From the NCBI RefSeq assembly GCF_004745805.1, contig NZ_SRLQ01000010.1, forward strand, positions 62,001 through 126,000: a stretch of DNA of 64,000 nucleotides. The letters are read 5' to 3'. The notes under the pieces are model-generated. The model ran no database searches. It had not been told where the DNA came from and was given only the letters and a program-made list of their open reading frames with translations. The stretch comes from Mycolicibacterium sp. CH28. GTDB lineage: Bacteria; Actinomycetota; Actinomycetes; Mycobacteriales; Mycobacteriaceae. Position numbers and translations under genes: made by a program. Positions 25,063 through 33,410 of the stretch are shown one piece after another. The first letter of the stretch is position 1. Every line of letters begins with the position of its first letter.

Positions 25063-25986
25063 CTAGGGCGCGAGCCGCTTGCGACGCAGCGGTGTGGGCG
25101 TGACCGTCCCCGGCGCCAGCCGCCGCGCCGAGATGAGGAACGCGGTGTGGCCGCGCATGTTGTGCTGCGGGCGGACCGCCAAACCGACGACGTTCCATCC
25201 GCGCTGCAGCGTCTCCCACGCCCTCGGCTCGGTCCAGCACTGCTGTTCGCGCAGCGCCTCTACCGTCTTGGACAGCTGGGTCACCGTGGCCACGTAGATC
25301 ATCAGCACGCCGCCCGGCACCAGGAGCCGAGCGACGGTGTCGAGCACATCCCAGGGAGACAGCATGTCCAGCACGACGCGGTCCACCGAGGCCTCGTCGA
25401 GCTCGGAGTCGACCAGGTCGCCGATGATCAGCTGCCAGTTCGCGGGCGGCCCACCGAAGAACGTCGCCACATTGCGCTGTGCGTGCACCGCGTGGTCGTC
25501 GCGAACCTCATAGGAGATCACCTGCCCGGCGGGACCGACGGCACGCAGCAGGGAGCACGTCAGCGCCCCCGAGCCGGCTCCGGCTTCCAGAACCCGAGCG
25601 CCGGGAAAGATGTCGCCCTCGTGCACTATCTGCGCGGCATCCTTGGGATAAATGACCTGGGCACCGCGCGGCATCGACAAGACGTAGTCGATGAGCAGCG
25701 GTCGCAGCACCAGGAACGCGTCGCCGCTGGTCGATTTGACCACGCTGCCTTCCGGCTGGCCGATGACCGCGTCGTGCTCGATCGCCCCCCGGTGGGTGTG
25801 GAACTCGCCACCCGGGGTGAGGATCATCGTGTAGTGACGGCCCTTGGCGTCGGTGAGCTGGACGCGGTCCCCGATGACGAAGGGGCCGGTCGGACGTGGG
25901 GCAGGACTGTCCTCTTCACTGGCGCTCATCGGACGTGAGGCAGGACTGTCCTCTTCGCTGGCGCTCATCGGAGGCTCGTCGGTCAC
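25063..25986 (-). CDS. trmI: tRNA (adenine-58-N1)-methyltransferase TrmI
   Basis: 307 aa, Rv2118c orthologue (280 aa there). A short beta domain (GPFVIGDRVQLTDAKGRHYT) precedes a Rossmann methyltransferase domain with the SAM loop VLEAGAGSGALT and catalytic region VVLDMLSPWDVL. It makes m1A58 in the T-loop of tRNAs as a tetramer. The N-terminus is unusual: a 39-bp tandem duplication repeats MSASEEDSPA-RP, so three Met/GTG starts are available (25986, 25968 and 25929). Only residues after the repeat are needed for the fold. Confidence 0.93.
   Translation of the reverse strand: MTDEPPMSASEEDSPASRPMSASEEDSPAPRPTGPFVIGDRVQLTDAKGRHYTMILTPGGEFHTHRGAIEHDAVIGQPEGSVVKSTSGDAFLVLRPLLIDYVLSMPRGAQVIYPKDAAQIVHEGDIFPGARVLEAGAGSGALTCSLLRAVGPAGQVISYEVRDDHAVHAQRNVATFFGGPPANWQLIIGDLVDSELDEASVDRVVLDMLSPWDVLDTVARLLVPGGVLMIYVATVTQLSKTVEALREQQCWTEPRAWETLQRGWNVVGLAVRPQHNMRGHTAFLISARRLAPGTVTPTPLRRKRLAP
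25891..25968. repeat. 39-bp tandem duplication at the 5' end of trmI
   Basis: Unit 1 is 25891-25929 and unit 2 is 25930-25968, with two mismatches between them. Each unit encodes a start-capable Met followed by SASEEDSP(A)SRP or SASEEDSPAPRP. The duplication is in frame, so it adds 13 residues and a spare start codon. Confidence 0.95.
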
Positions 25987-26052
25987 AGCCGTTCAGCCTG
26001 CCATAGCGGGACTCGCCGCCCCGCGTGCCGTCCGGTTGTCGGCGCCGGGTCC

Positions 26053-26058
26053 TAGGGT
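26053..26058 (+). promoter_or_regulatory. -10 hexamer of the RecB-like nuclease gene (leaderless start)
   Basis: TAGGGT ends 6 nt before the ATG at 26065; no Shine-Dalgarno is present. Confidence 0.45.
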
Positions 26059-26064
26059 TGTTGG

Positions 26065-26925
26065 ATGGTTTCGGACAGCACGAGTGACGGGCCGGTGCAC
26101 AGTCGGCGCCCCGCGCTGTCGCCGTCGCGGGCCGCCGATTTCAAGCAGTGTCCGCTGCTGTACCGCTTCCGGGCCATCGACCGGTTGCCCGAACCACCGT
26201 CGACGGCCCAGCTGCGCGGCTCGGTGGTGCATGCCGCCCTCGAGCAGCTCTACGGCCTGCCGGCCGCCGATCGCGGCCCGCTGACCGCGCTGTCGCTGGT
26301 CGACCCGGCCTGGGATCGGGTGCTGGCCGACCATCCCGACCTGGCCGCGGACCTGGCCGACGATCAGCGCACCCAGCTCATCACCGAAGCGCGGGCGCTG
26401 CTGAGCGGCTACTACCGGCTGGAGGATCCCACCCGGTTCGACCCGCAGAGCTGCGAGCAACGCATCGAGGTCGAACTGGCCGACGGCACCCTGCTGCGCG
26501 GCTATGTCGACCGCATCGACGTAGCCGGTACCGGTGAATTGCGGGTGGTCGACTACAAGACCGGCAAGGCACCGGCGGCAGCGCGGGCGCTGGCGGAGTT
26601 CAAGGCGCTGTTCCAGATGAAGTTCTATGCGGTCGCACTGTTGCGTTCCCGCGACGTTCTGGCCACCCGGTTGCGGTTGATCTACCTCGCCGACGGGCAG
26701 CTGTTGGACTACGCCCCCGATCTCGACGAGCTGCTGCGTTTCGAGAAGACCCTGATGGCGATCTGGCGGGCGATCCAATCAGCAGGCGTCACAGGCGATT
26801 TCCGGCCAAACCCGTCGCGACTGTGCAATTGGTGCAGCCATCAGGCGTTGTGCCCGGCCTACGGTGGCACGCCGCCGCCCTACCCGGGCTGGCCGGAGTC
26901 GCTGCACAGTGAGCCGGCCGCATGA
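26065..26925 (+). CDS. RecB-family PD-(D/E)XK nuclease with four-Cys Fe-S cluster (Cas4/AddB-like)
   Basis: 286 aa, Rv2119 orthologue. The N-terminal SPSRAADFKQCPLLYRFRAI carries Cys29, and the C-terminus has C-x2-C-x5-C (Cys254, 257, 263). These four positions bind a 4Fe-4S cluster in Cas4 and AddB nucleases. The nuclease core shows LRGYVDRID and the D-x-K motif VVDYKTGK, with upstream His in GSVVHAALEQLYGL. A DNA exonuclease role in repair is likely, but no helicase partner is coded here. The stop overlaps the next start (ATGA). No cas genes are nearby. Confidence 0.88.
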   Translation: MVSDSTSDGPVHSRRPALSPSRAADFKQCPLLYRFRAIDRLPEPPSTAQLRGSVVHAALEQLYGLPAADRGPLTALSLVDPAWDRVLADHPDLAADLADDQRTQLITEARALLSGYYRLEDPTRFDPQSCEQRIEVELADGTLLRGYVDRIDVAGTGELRVVDYKTGKAPAAARALAEFKALFQMKFYAVALLRSRDVLATRLRLIYLADGQLLDYAPDLDELLRFEKTLMAIWRAIQSAGVTGDFRPNPSRLCNWCSHQALCPAYGGTPPPYPGWPESLHSEPAA

Positions 26926-27692
26926 CCGAGTGCTACTACCGCCGGGTGGGCAGCGACGGCGATGCGGGGGTGTTCGCCTCCACCGACCACACCCGCAGCA
27001 ACTGGACACCGGAAATCCAGCACGGCTCCCCACCGCTGGCGCTGCTGACCAAGGCCATCGAGGAGCGGTTGGCGCCCGGCATGCGGATCGGACGCCTGAC
27101 GCTCGACATCCTCGGCGCGATCCCGGTGAGCGAGTTGCGGGTTCGGGTCCGGGTGGACCGGCCGGGTAGTCGCATCTCGATGCTGTCGGCGGAGATGTCG
27201 GCCGACCGTCCGGTCGCCCGCGTCACGGCGTGGGCGCTGGCCACCTCCGACACCCGGGACGCGGTGACCGACCGCTTTCTACCGCTGGTGGAGGGCCAGA
27301 CGGCTCCCCTGGCCCTGCAGTGGAAGGACGCCGGCGGCTACATCGACTCGGTGCAGTGGCGACCGCAGTACGACGAGGGCGACAGCGCCGTCTACTGGCT
27401 GACCCCGCTGGTCGGCCTGGTCGACGACGAGCCGACGACCGCGCTGCAACGGCTGACCATGGTGGTCGATTCCGCCAATGGCGTTGGCGCAGCGATCGAT
27501 CCGAAGCAGTTCGTGTTCATGAACACCGACACCGCCGTGCATCTGCATCGGCTGCCGACCGGCACGGATTTCGGATTGCGCGCCCGCGGTTCGATCGGGC
27601 CCGACGGGATCGGCGTCACCACCGCCGAACTGTTCGACCGGGACGGATTCATCGGAACGTCAGCTCAAACGTTATTGGTGCAACGCCGCTAG
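26922..27692 (+). CDS. Acyl-CoA thioesterase-like double-hotdog protein
   Basis: 256 aa. Two hotdog-like halves are visible. The first has TPEIQHGSPPLALLTKAIEE, typical of TesB-like thioesterases; the second has the AINxDT-like stretch FVFMNTDTAVHLHRLPTG and ends TTAELFDRDGFIGTSAQTL. It should hydrolyse an acyl-CoA thioester, chain length unknown. Translationally coupled to the Fe-S nuclease by a 4-nt overlap, a functionally odd pairing. No membrane or export signal. Confidence 0.8.
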   Translation: MTECYYRRVGSDGDAGVFASTDHTRSNWTPEIQHGSPPLALLTKAIEERLAPGMRIGRLTLDILGAIPVSELRVRVRVDRPGSRISMLSAEMSADRPVARVTAWALATSDTRDAVTDRFLPLVEGQTAPLALQWKDAGGYIDSVQWRPQYDEGDSAVYWLTPLVGLVDDEPTTALQRLTMVVDSANGVGAAIDPKQFVFMNTDTAVHLHRLPTGTDFGLRARGSIGPDGIGVTTAELFDRDGFIGTSAQTLLVQRR

Positions 27693-27708
27693 CCACCGCG
27701 GCGCCCGA

Positions 27709-27858
27709 TCATGCCATTCGGGCCGCGAATCCGCCCGCCGAGGTCAGCCCAATGGCCAGGGCCACCGTACCAAAGCCCATCATGGCGGTAACGATCACGG
27801 CAGCCAGGCACGCGACCGCCAGTAAGACCAGAAGGACGCCCACCAACGTGCTGCCCAT
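27709..27858 (-). CDS. Small single- or two-helix membrane protein
   Basis: 49 aa from ATG 27858, GAGGGG about 8 nt upstream. Almost the whole sequence is hydrophobic: VGVLLVLLAVACLAAVIVTA, then GFGTVALAIGLTSAGGF. A longer in-frame reading to 27918 exists but lacks a ribosome site. It is convergent with the thioesterase gene and 87 nt downstream of the oxidoreductase on the same strand. Function unknown. The hydrophobic composition and ribosome site argue that it is real. Confidence 0.5.
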   Translation of the reverse strand: MGSTLVGVLLVLLAVACLAAVIVTAMMGFGTVALAIGLTSAGGFAARMA

Positions 27859-27945
27859 GACCACGCCCCTCTTGACTAACCGAGGCCATAAATCTAGCGC
27901 ATCAGTGTCGCAGCTCACATCAAAACGCGGATGTGGAGGCGCACG

Positions 27946-29352
27946 CTACTGCAGCGGGGTCATCTCCTGCAGCATCGTCGGCACCAGCTCGCTGACGGTC
28001 GGGTGGATGTGCATGGTGCGCGAGATCGCGGTGTAGGGCTTCTTGGCCGCCATGATGTCGAGGATCGAGTGGATCACCTCGTCACCGCCCACCCCGAGGA
28101 TCGCCGCGCCGAGGATCTCTTCGGTGTCTGCGTCGACGACGATCTGCATGAAGCCTTGTGTCTCACCCTTTTCCACTGCCCGGCCCACCCGAGTCATCGG
28201 CCGCTTGCCCACCAGCGCACGCCGCCCTGAGGCGCGGACCTGGTCGACCGTCATCCCGGCGCGGCCGAGCGGCGGGTCGATGTAGAGCGCATAGGTGGGC
28301 ACCCGGTCGCTGACCCGGCGCGGGTCGTCGTCGAGCAGGTTGGCGGCCACGATCTCGAAATCGTTGTACGAGGTGTGGGTGAACGCGCCCTTGCCGTTGC
28401 AGTCCCCCATCGCCCAGATGTGCTGGGCGGTAGTGCGGAGCTGGTCGTCGACGACGATGTAGCCGCGGCTATCGACCTCGACTCCGGCGCGATGCAGGTC
28501 CAGGTCGTCGGTGTTGGGTCGGCGCCCCACCGCCACCAGCAGATGCGAGCCGGCGATGGGTGCCGCCCCTTCGCGCGGGGTGACCGTAAAACCGTTGTCC
28601 CGCTTCTCAAATCGCAGTGCATCGGCGCCCGTGACGACGGTGATGCCCTCGGCCGTCAGGATGTCTTCGATCGCGGCCGAGACGTCCTCGTCTTCGCGTG
28701 GCGTCAACCGCGGGCCCCGCTCGAGCACGGTGACCCGGGCACCGAACCGGCGGTACATCTGGGCGAACTCGAGCCCGATGTAGCTGCCACCGACGATCAC
28801 CAGGTGTTCGGGAAGGCTGTCCAGTTCCAGGATGCCGACGTTGGTGAGGTAGTCGATGTCGGAGAGTCCCGGCAGGTCGGGCACGACGGCGCGGCCACCG
28901 ACATTCAGGAAGATCCGGTCAGCGACCAGCACCTCGTCGCCGACGCGAAGGGTGTGTGGATCCTCGAAGCGGGCGTGGCCGCGGATCAGCGTGCAGCCGG
29001 GCATTCCTTCCAGCCAGGACTCGACACCGCCGCGATCGCCGAGCATGATCTCGTCCTTGCGCGCCTTGACTTTCGCCATGTCGACGCTGACCAGCCCGGT
29101 CGACACCCCGTAGTCGGCGCCGCGGCGGGCGGCGTGGGCGGTGTGCGCGCTGGCCACCAATGTCTTGGTGGGAATGCAGCCGGAGTTGACGCACGTGCCG
29201 CCGACGAGCTTGCGTTCGACCACCGCGACGGTCTGGCCCGCGGCCGTGAGCCGGCCGGCCAGAGGCGGTCCGGCCTGTCCCGCCCCGACGATGATCGCGT
29301 CGAAGTGGGTCGATTCCCGGGCCGCTCCGCCGCTGCCCACCGGCACGGTCAT
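27946..29352 (-). CDS. FAD-dependent pyridine nucleotide-disulfide oxidoreductase (mercuric reductase-like family)
   Basis: 468 aa class I flavoprotein disulfide reductase. The FAD loop IIVGAGQAGPPLAG is followed by the redox pair Cys54/Cys59 in GGTCVNSGCIPTKTL, an NAD(P) loop (VIVGGSYIGLEFAQMYRRFG) and a dimerisation domain ending with the His-Glu pair in MHIHPTVSEL. There is no N-terminal metal-binding domain and no C-terminal vicinal Cys, so true Hg(II) reduction is not supported. The substrate is unknown; lipoamide-like disulfides or quinones are options. Its start overlaps the DUF4126 stop by 4 nt. It is absent from this place in M. tuberculosis. Confidence 0.88.
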   Translation of the reverse strand: MTVPVGSGGAARESTHFDAIIVGAGQAGPPLAGRLTAAGQTVAVVERKLVGGTCVNSGCIPTKTLVASAHTAHAARRGADYGVSTGLVSVDMAKVKARKDEIMLGDRGGVESWLEGMPGCTLIRGHARFEDPHTLRVGDEVLVADRIFLNVGGRAVVPDLPGLSDIDYLTNVGILELDSLPEHLVIVGGSYIGLEFAQMYRRFGARVTVLERGPRLTPREDEDVSAAIEDILTAEGITVVTGADALRFEKRDNGFTVTPREGAAPIAGSHLLVAVGRRPNTDDLDLHRAGVEVDSRGYIVVDDQLRTTAQHIWAMGDCNGKGAFTHTSYNDFEIVAANLLDDDPRRVSDRVPTYALYIDPPLGRAGMTVDQVRASGRRALVGKRPMTRVGRAVEKGETQGFMQIVVDADTEEILGAAILGVGGDEVIHSILDIMAAKKPYTAISRTMHIHPTVSELVPTMLQEMTPLQ

Positions 29353-29849
29353 GCCAGGCTCACGCCGGCCAGGTACACGATGAGAAACCCGCCGACGATT
29401 GCGACGGCGTCCTCGATCAACGCAGCGGGCCGGTCGTTACCGAACTGTCTGGCGAGCGCGCCCCGGACCTGCGCACCCCCCATCGTTCCGAGGACCGCGC
29501 CGATGATGCCCGCGCCGATGGCGCTGAAGATGTGCCCGAACGGCGTGCCGATCACCGCACCCGCCAATGCTCCGATCACCAGCCGCGCACCGAATTGCGC
29601 CGGCACCTTGCGGCTCGGCGTCTTGGGCAACTGATCGGTGACCAGCTCACCGACGGCAAGGATGCTCAACACCACGACCGCGATGACGTTGCCGAGCCAC
29701 GACGACCAGACGCCGTGCGGTGCGTCGGCTAGGTTGATCCAGCCGAGCATGGCGCCCCAGGCCAGGACCGCCAGCGGCGTCATCGCGCGCAGACCTGCCA
29801 CGATGCCGATGAGGAGCGCGAACAGCAGAGCGAGCAGCACGTAGTTCAT
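29349..29849 (-). CDS. DUF4126 membrane protein, Rv2120c-like
   Basis: 166 aa with four or five hydrophobic stretches: VLLALLFALLIGIVAGLRAM, MTPLAVLAWGAMLG, WLGNVIAVVVLSILAVGEL, a Gly/Ala-rich LVIGALAGAVIGTPFG and a C-terminal AVAIVGGFLIVYLAG. The motif GLRAMTPLAVLAW is typical of DUF4126. Rv2120c in M. tuberculosis sits next to hisG as here. Function unknown. GAAGGG lies before the ATG, and TAGCGT about 35 nt upstream may be the -10. Coupled to the oxidoreductase. Confidence 0.85.
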   Translation of the reverse strand: MNYVLLALLFALLIGIVAGLRAMTPLAVLAWGAMLGWINLADAPHGVWSSWLGNVIAVVVLSILAVGELVTDQLPKTPSRKVPAQFGARLVIGALAGAVIGTPFGHIFSAIGAGIIGAVLGTMGGAQVRGALARQFGNDRPAALIEDAVAIVGGFLIVYLAGVSLA

Positions 29850-29915
29850 GGCAACCCTTCGAGCGATGGTGTCGTCACCGACGCTAACACCGCCGCAAGG
29901 TCCCCGACGAACGAA

Positions 29916-30770
29916 TCAGAACCGGCAAAACCTGATGTCGGAGGCCAGAATCGCCTTCGCCCCGATCGCGGCGAGTTCGTCCATGATCGCGTTGACGTCG
30001 CGGCGCGGCACCAGGGCGCGGACCGCCACCCAATCCTCGTCGGCCAGCGGGGCGATGGTCGGCGACTCCAGGCCGGGCGTGATCTCGGTCGCGCGCTCCA
30101 GTACCGAACGGGGGCAGTCGTAGTCGAGCATCAGGTACTGCTGGCCGAACACCACACCCTGCACGCGGGCGGTCAGCTGATCGCGTGCGGCACGGTTGGG
30201 ATCGTCGCCGTTACCGGCCTGCTCGATCAGCACCGCCTCCGAATCACACAGCGGCTCACCGAACGCCACCAGGTTGTGCAGACTCAGCGTTCGCCCCGAG
30301 CCGACCACGTCGGCGATGGCGTCGGCGACGCCCAGCTGGATCGAGATCTCGACAGCGCCGTCCAGCCGGATCACCGTTGCGTCTATCCCCTTGCCCGCCA
30401 GATCTTTCCGAACCAGATTCGGGTAGGCGGTGGCGATGCGCTTGCCGGCCAGCTTCTCGACCGCCCATTCCTGTCCGGCGGGACCGGCGTAGCGGAAGCT
30501 GGAGGACCCGAAGCCCAACGCCAGCCGTTCGCTCACCGGGGCGTCGGATTCGGCGGCCAGATCGCGACCGGTGATACCGCAGTCGAGCTGCCCGGACCCC
30601 ACGTAGATCGCGATGTCCTTGGGCCGCAGGAAGAAGAACTCGACCCCATTGGCCGGGTCGATGACGGTGAGGTCTTTCGGGTCGGTGCGCCGCCGATACC
30701 CAGCCTCCGCCAGGATCTCGGCGGCAGACTCGGACAGCGCCCCTTTGTTCGGGACGGCAACACGCAACAT
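29916..30770 (-). CDS. hisG: ATP phosphoribosyltransferase HisG (long form)
   Basis: 284 aa from ATG 30770, identical in length to M. tuberculosis HisG; an in-frame GTG three codons earlier is possible. It catalyses ATP + PRPP to PR-ATP, the first step of histidine synthesis. The start LRVAVPNKGALSESAAEILA and the PRPP-binding region (AIADVVGSGRTLSLHNL) are present. The C-terminal domain (about 210-284) gives histidine feedback control, so no HisZ is needed. hisE lies directly upstream, 9 nt away, making a two-gene unit. Rv2121c orthologue. Confidence 0.97.
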   Translation of the reverse strand: MLRVAVPNKGALSESAAEILAEAGYRRRTDPKDLTVIDPANGVEFFFLRPKDIAIYVGSGQLDCGITGRDLAAESDAPVSERLALGFGSSSFRYAGPAGQEWAVEKLAGKRIATAYPNLVRKDLAGKGIDATVIRLDGAVEISIQLGVADAIADVVGSGRTLSLHNLVAFGEPLCDSEAVLIEQAGNGDDPNRAARDQLTARVQGVVFGQQYLMLDYDCPRSVLERATEITPGLESPTIAPLADEDWVAVRALVPRRDVNAIMDELAAIGAKAILASDIRFCRF

Positions 30771-30779
30771 GGCAGCCAC

Positions 30780-31061
30780 CTAAAGCTTGCGGTAGATGTC
30801 GTCGAGGGTCAGCCCTCGCGCGAGCATCAGCACCTGGGTCCAGTACAGCAGCTGGCTGATCTCCTCGGCCAGCGCCTCGTCGGGCTCGTGCTCGGCGGCC
30901 AGCCACACTTCACCGGCCTCTTCGATGATCTTCTTGCCGAGGGTGTGCACGCCCGCGTCGAGCGCGGCGACGGTGGCGCTGCCCGCGGGTCGCGTGCGGG
31001 CACGCTCCCCCAGTTCGGCGAACAACTCCTCGAAGGTCTTCACGGCCTGCGATTGTTCCAT
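30780..31061 (-). CDS. hisE: Phosphoribosyl-ATP pyrophosphohydrolase HisE
   Basis: 93 aa all-helical MazG-like enzyme, Rv2122c orthologue. It hydrolyses PR-ATP to PR-AMP, step 2 of histidine synthesis. The metal-binding acidic helices are seen in KKIIEEAGEVWLAAEHEPDE and EEISQLLYWTQVLML. The other his genes are not in the window, so the pathway is split as in other mycobacteria. Confidence 0.96.
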   Translation of the reverse strand: MEQSQAVKTFEELFAELGERARTRPAGSATVAALDAGVHTLGKKIIEEAGEVWLAAEHEPDEALAEEISQLLYWTQVLMLARGLTLDDIYRKL

Positions 31062-31101
31062 GCGCGCCGATGCGCCGTCACGGCGGTTTCCGGTCGGTGA
31101 C

Positions 31102-31107
31102 TAGGCT
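31102..31107 (+). promoter_or_regulatory. -10 hexamer of a lipoprotein gene (leaderless start)
   Basis: TAGGCT ends 8 nt before the GTG at 31116; no Shine-Dalgarno is present. Confidence 0.42.
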
Positions 31108-31115
31108 GCCGTGCT

Positions 31116-31703
31116 GTGGGTCGATTCCGGCGGTCAGCGTTCGCAGCCGTCGCCGCCCTGACCCTGAGCGCCTGTTCGAGCCCGATCGTCACCACCGATG
31201 ACACCGGTCAGCAAACCGCCCCACCCCCGGCCCCGACGTCATCCGCACCCCCCAGCAACGACAAACTGGTCAACGCGTTCGACTACTACAGCAGGACGAA
31301 CGACACCCGATCCGGCTACTACTTCAGCAGCCCCAGCGGCAGCTGGCGCTGCGTGATCGTGCCGCGCACCTGGGCCGGCTGTCGGTCGAGCGCAGGGACG
31401 TCCACTATCGCCGTGTCCGGCGCACCCAAGACCGTGACCGACGACACGGGCCAGAGCGTCAGCCCGAACGCCATCGTGGTGCGCACGCTCGGCGACCCGC
31501 AGTTCGCCTCGGTGAGCGACGATCAGTTCAAACCACCCAGCGGCACGGCAAACACCTTGCCGTTCAACAAGATCCTGGCCGCCGCCGGCTTCCGCTGCAA
31601 TGTTCAGCAGGAGGTCGGCATCTCCTGCCTGAGCGAGCAGACCGGTAACGGCTTCACGTTCTCGAACGCCGGCGCCACCTGGCAGTACACCGACGTCCCG
31701 TAA
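31116..31703 (+). CDS. Lipoprotein of unknown function
   Basis: 195 aa. A short signal peptide (RRSAFAAVAALTLSAC) ends in lipobox LSAC at Cys20. A Thr/Pro/Ser linker follows, then a domain of about 145 residues with four Cys that could form disulfides (WRCVIV, WAGCRS, FRCNVQ, ISCLSE). No family recognised. The Ser/Thr-rich linker and Trp/Cys-rich folded region fit an envelope-anchored binding protein. Divergent from hisE, and 3 nt from the convergent amidohydrolase stop. This slot is occupied by PPE37 in M. tuberculosis. Confidence 0.78.
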   Translation: MGRFRRSAFAAVAALTLSACSSPIVTTDDTGQQTAPPPAPTSSAPPSNDKLVNAFDYYSRTNDTRSGYYFSSPSGSWRCVIVPRTWAGCRSSAGTSTIAVSGAPKTVTDDTGQSVSPNAIVVRTLGDPQFASVSDDQFKPPSGTANTLPFNKILAAAGFRCNVQQEVGISCLSEQTGNGFTFSNAGATWQYTDVP

Positions 31704-31706
31704 CGC

Positions 31707-33410
31707 TCAACCCGCCCGGTACACCGTCGCGCCCTCCTTGATGGTCTCGACGACCGCGATGTCCAGTAGCTCGTCACTGCCGACCGCAAGGGGGTTGGCG
31801 TCCAGGATCACCAGATCGGCCAGCTTGCCCGGCTCGATGGTGCCCTTGCGATCCTCTTCGAAGATCTGCCAGGCCGCCTCGACGGTCAGCGACCGCAACG
31901 CCTGCCAAGTGTCGATCCGCTCGTCGGGCCCGATCGGCGTCCCCTTCTTCGACGTCCGCATGATCGACGACCACATCACCCGCATCGGCTCCATCGGGGT
32001 GACCGAGAAGTCGGTGTGGTTGGAACAGTGCAAGCCCTTGGCGATCGCCGACGCCATCGGGCTGAGGAATGCGGCGCGTTGCGGGCCGAGATTGGCGAGG
32101 TGTTCGTCGCCCCAGTAGAAGGTGTGGGCGGTGAAGAAACTCGGGCTGATGCCGAGTTCGACGTATGCGTCGAGTTGCTCAGGACGCATACACTGCGAGT
32201 GAATCACTATGGGACGCCGGCCATCTCCGGCATGTGCACCGGCGGCCCGCAACCCCTCGATAGCCAGGTCGATCGCGGCATCGCCGTTGGCGTGCATGAA
32301 GATCTGGATGCCTTTGGCATATATCTCACCGACGGCCTCCTTGATCACCTCGGGAGGCAGTGTGGGCTGGCCCCGCCAGTCCTTCTCGCCGCCGGGGCCG
32401 TCGGTCAGCAGCGGCTGAGTCCAGTACGCGGTCTTGCCCTGCGGCGATCCGTCCAGCACCAGCTTGATGCCGGCCAGCTTGAGGTGATCGTGGTAGACGC
32501 CGAAGGCCGCGCGGGCATCGGCGGGCAGTTCCGTCGATCCGCCCCGGAAATCCGGTGCCCACTGCTTGACCAGCTCGGGCACGTCGAAGACGAACGGCAG
32601 TGACACCACGTCGAGGTAGAGCAGCCCCTCGGCGGCAGCTTTGCGCAGGAACGCCACATCGGCGGCGTTGGTGGCGCCTTCCTGACACGTCGTCACGCCG
32701 ACGCTGGCGTAGATCTGCTGCGCCTCGTCCAGGGTGTCGAGTCGCTCCCGCTCGCCGGCCTGCGGCATATTCGCGAAGATCGGCAGGAACGCCGTCTCCA
32801 TGATCAGGCCGGCCGGCACGGTCGTACCTGGCTTGCGAAGGATCACCCCACCCGCGGGAGTCTGGGTGTCCGGGCCGTAGCCGACCTTGGCGAAGGCTGC
32901 GGTGTTGAGAACCGCGCCGTGGTTGGAGCTGTGGATCAACAACACGGGGTTGTCGGGGAAATGCGGGTCGAGGTCGTCGACCGTGAGCTCGCGCTGTTCA
33001 GCCAGGTTGGACCGGTCGTAGCCGTACCCGATGATCCAGTCGCCGGACTTCAACCCACGCCGGCGCACATGCTCCTGCAGGGCGGCCACCACGTCGGCCA
33101 CCGCGGTGACCGGCCCGGCCGGGACGCCCTGAACGTTGGCCCACGTCACGACCTGCGGTGCGTTCATGAAATGACCATGCGCGTCGATGAACGAGGGCAT
33201 CAGGGTGTTGCCCGCCAGGTCGACGATCCGGGTTTGTTCGCCCCTGGTCGCCATCACGTCGGGTTCGGAACCGGCCGCCAAGATCCGGCCGGCAGCGACA
33301 GCCACCGCCTCCACCTGGCGCCGGCCGTCGACCATCGTCACGATGGTCCCGCCCCGGTAGATCGTGTCCGCGCTGTCGGCGGCCATCGAAGGAATCCCGC
33401 CCGTCGTCAA
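31707..33410 (-). CDS. Cytoplasmic amidohydrolase, YtcJ-like (Amidohydro_3)
   Basis: 567 aa. The start is TTG 33410, coupled to the transporter stop (TTGA), or ATG 33386 (MAADSADTIYRGG). Metal-ligand motifs are FIDAHGHFMN (HxH), IFMHANGDAAI, IVIHSQCM and NHTDFS. It shares architecture with the amidohydrolase at 13115-14911 but has no Tat signal or lipobox, so it acts in the cytosol. Coupling to a sugar-porter-type MFS gene suggests the pair imports and hydrolyses an amide-bearing compound. Substrate not predictable. Confidence 0.86.
   Translation of the reverse strand: MTTGGIPSMAADSADTIYRGGTIVTMVDGRRQVEAVAVAAGRILAAGSEPDVMATRGEQTRIVDLAGNTLMPSFIDAHGHFMNAPQVVTWANVQGVPAGPVTAVADVVAALQEHVRRRGLKSGDWIIGYGYDRSNLAEQRELTVDDLDPHFPDNPVLLIHSSNHGAVLNTAAFAKVGYGPDTQTPAGGVILRKPGTTVPAGLIMETAFLPIFANMPQAGERERLDTLDEAQQIYASVGVTTCQEGATNAADVAFLRKAAAEGLLYLDVVSLPFVFDVPELVKQWAPDFRGGSTELPADARAAFGVYHDHLKLAGIKLVLDGSPQGKTAYWTQPLLTDGPGGEKDWRGQPTLPPEVIKEAVGEIYAKGIQIFMHANGDAAIDLAIEGLRAAGAHAGDGRRPIVIHSQCMRPEQLDAYVELGISPSFFTAHTFYWGDEHLANLGPQRAAFLSPMASAIAKGLHCSNHTDFSVTPMEPMRVMWSSIMRTSKKGTPIGPDERIDTWQALRSLTVEAAWQIFEEDRKGTIEPGKLADLVILDANPLAVGSDELLDIAVVETIKEGATVYRAG

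Noticed and set aside
26065..26925. Cas4 of a CRISPR system
   Set aside because: The Fe-S nuclease pattern fits, but there are no repeats or cas genes and the gene is conserved in mycobacteria as Rv2119.
27946..29352. True mercuric reductase
   Set aside because: No HMA domain, no C-terminal vicinal Cys pair and no mer genes nearby; only the general disulfide-reductase family is supported.
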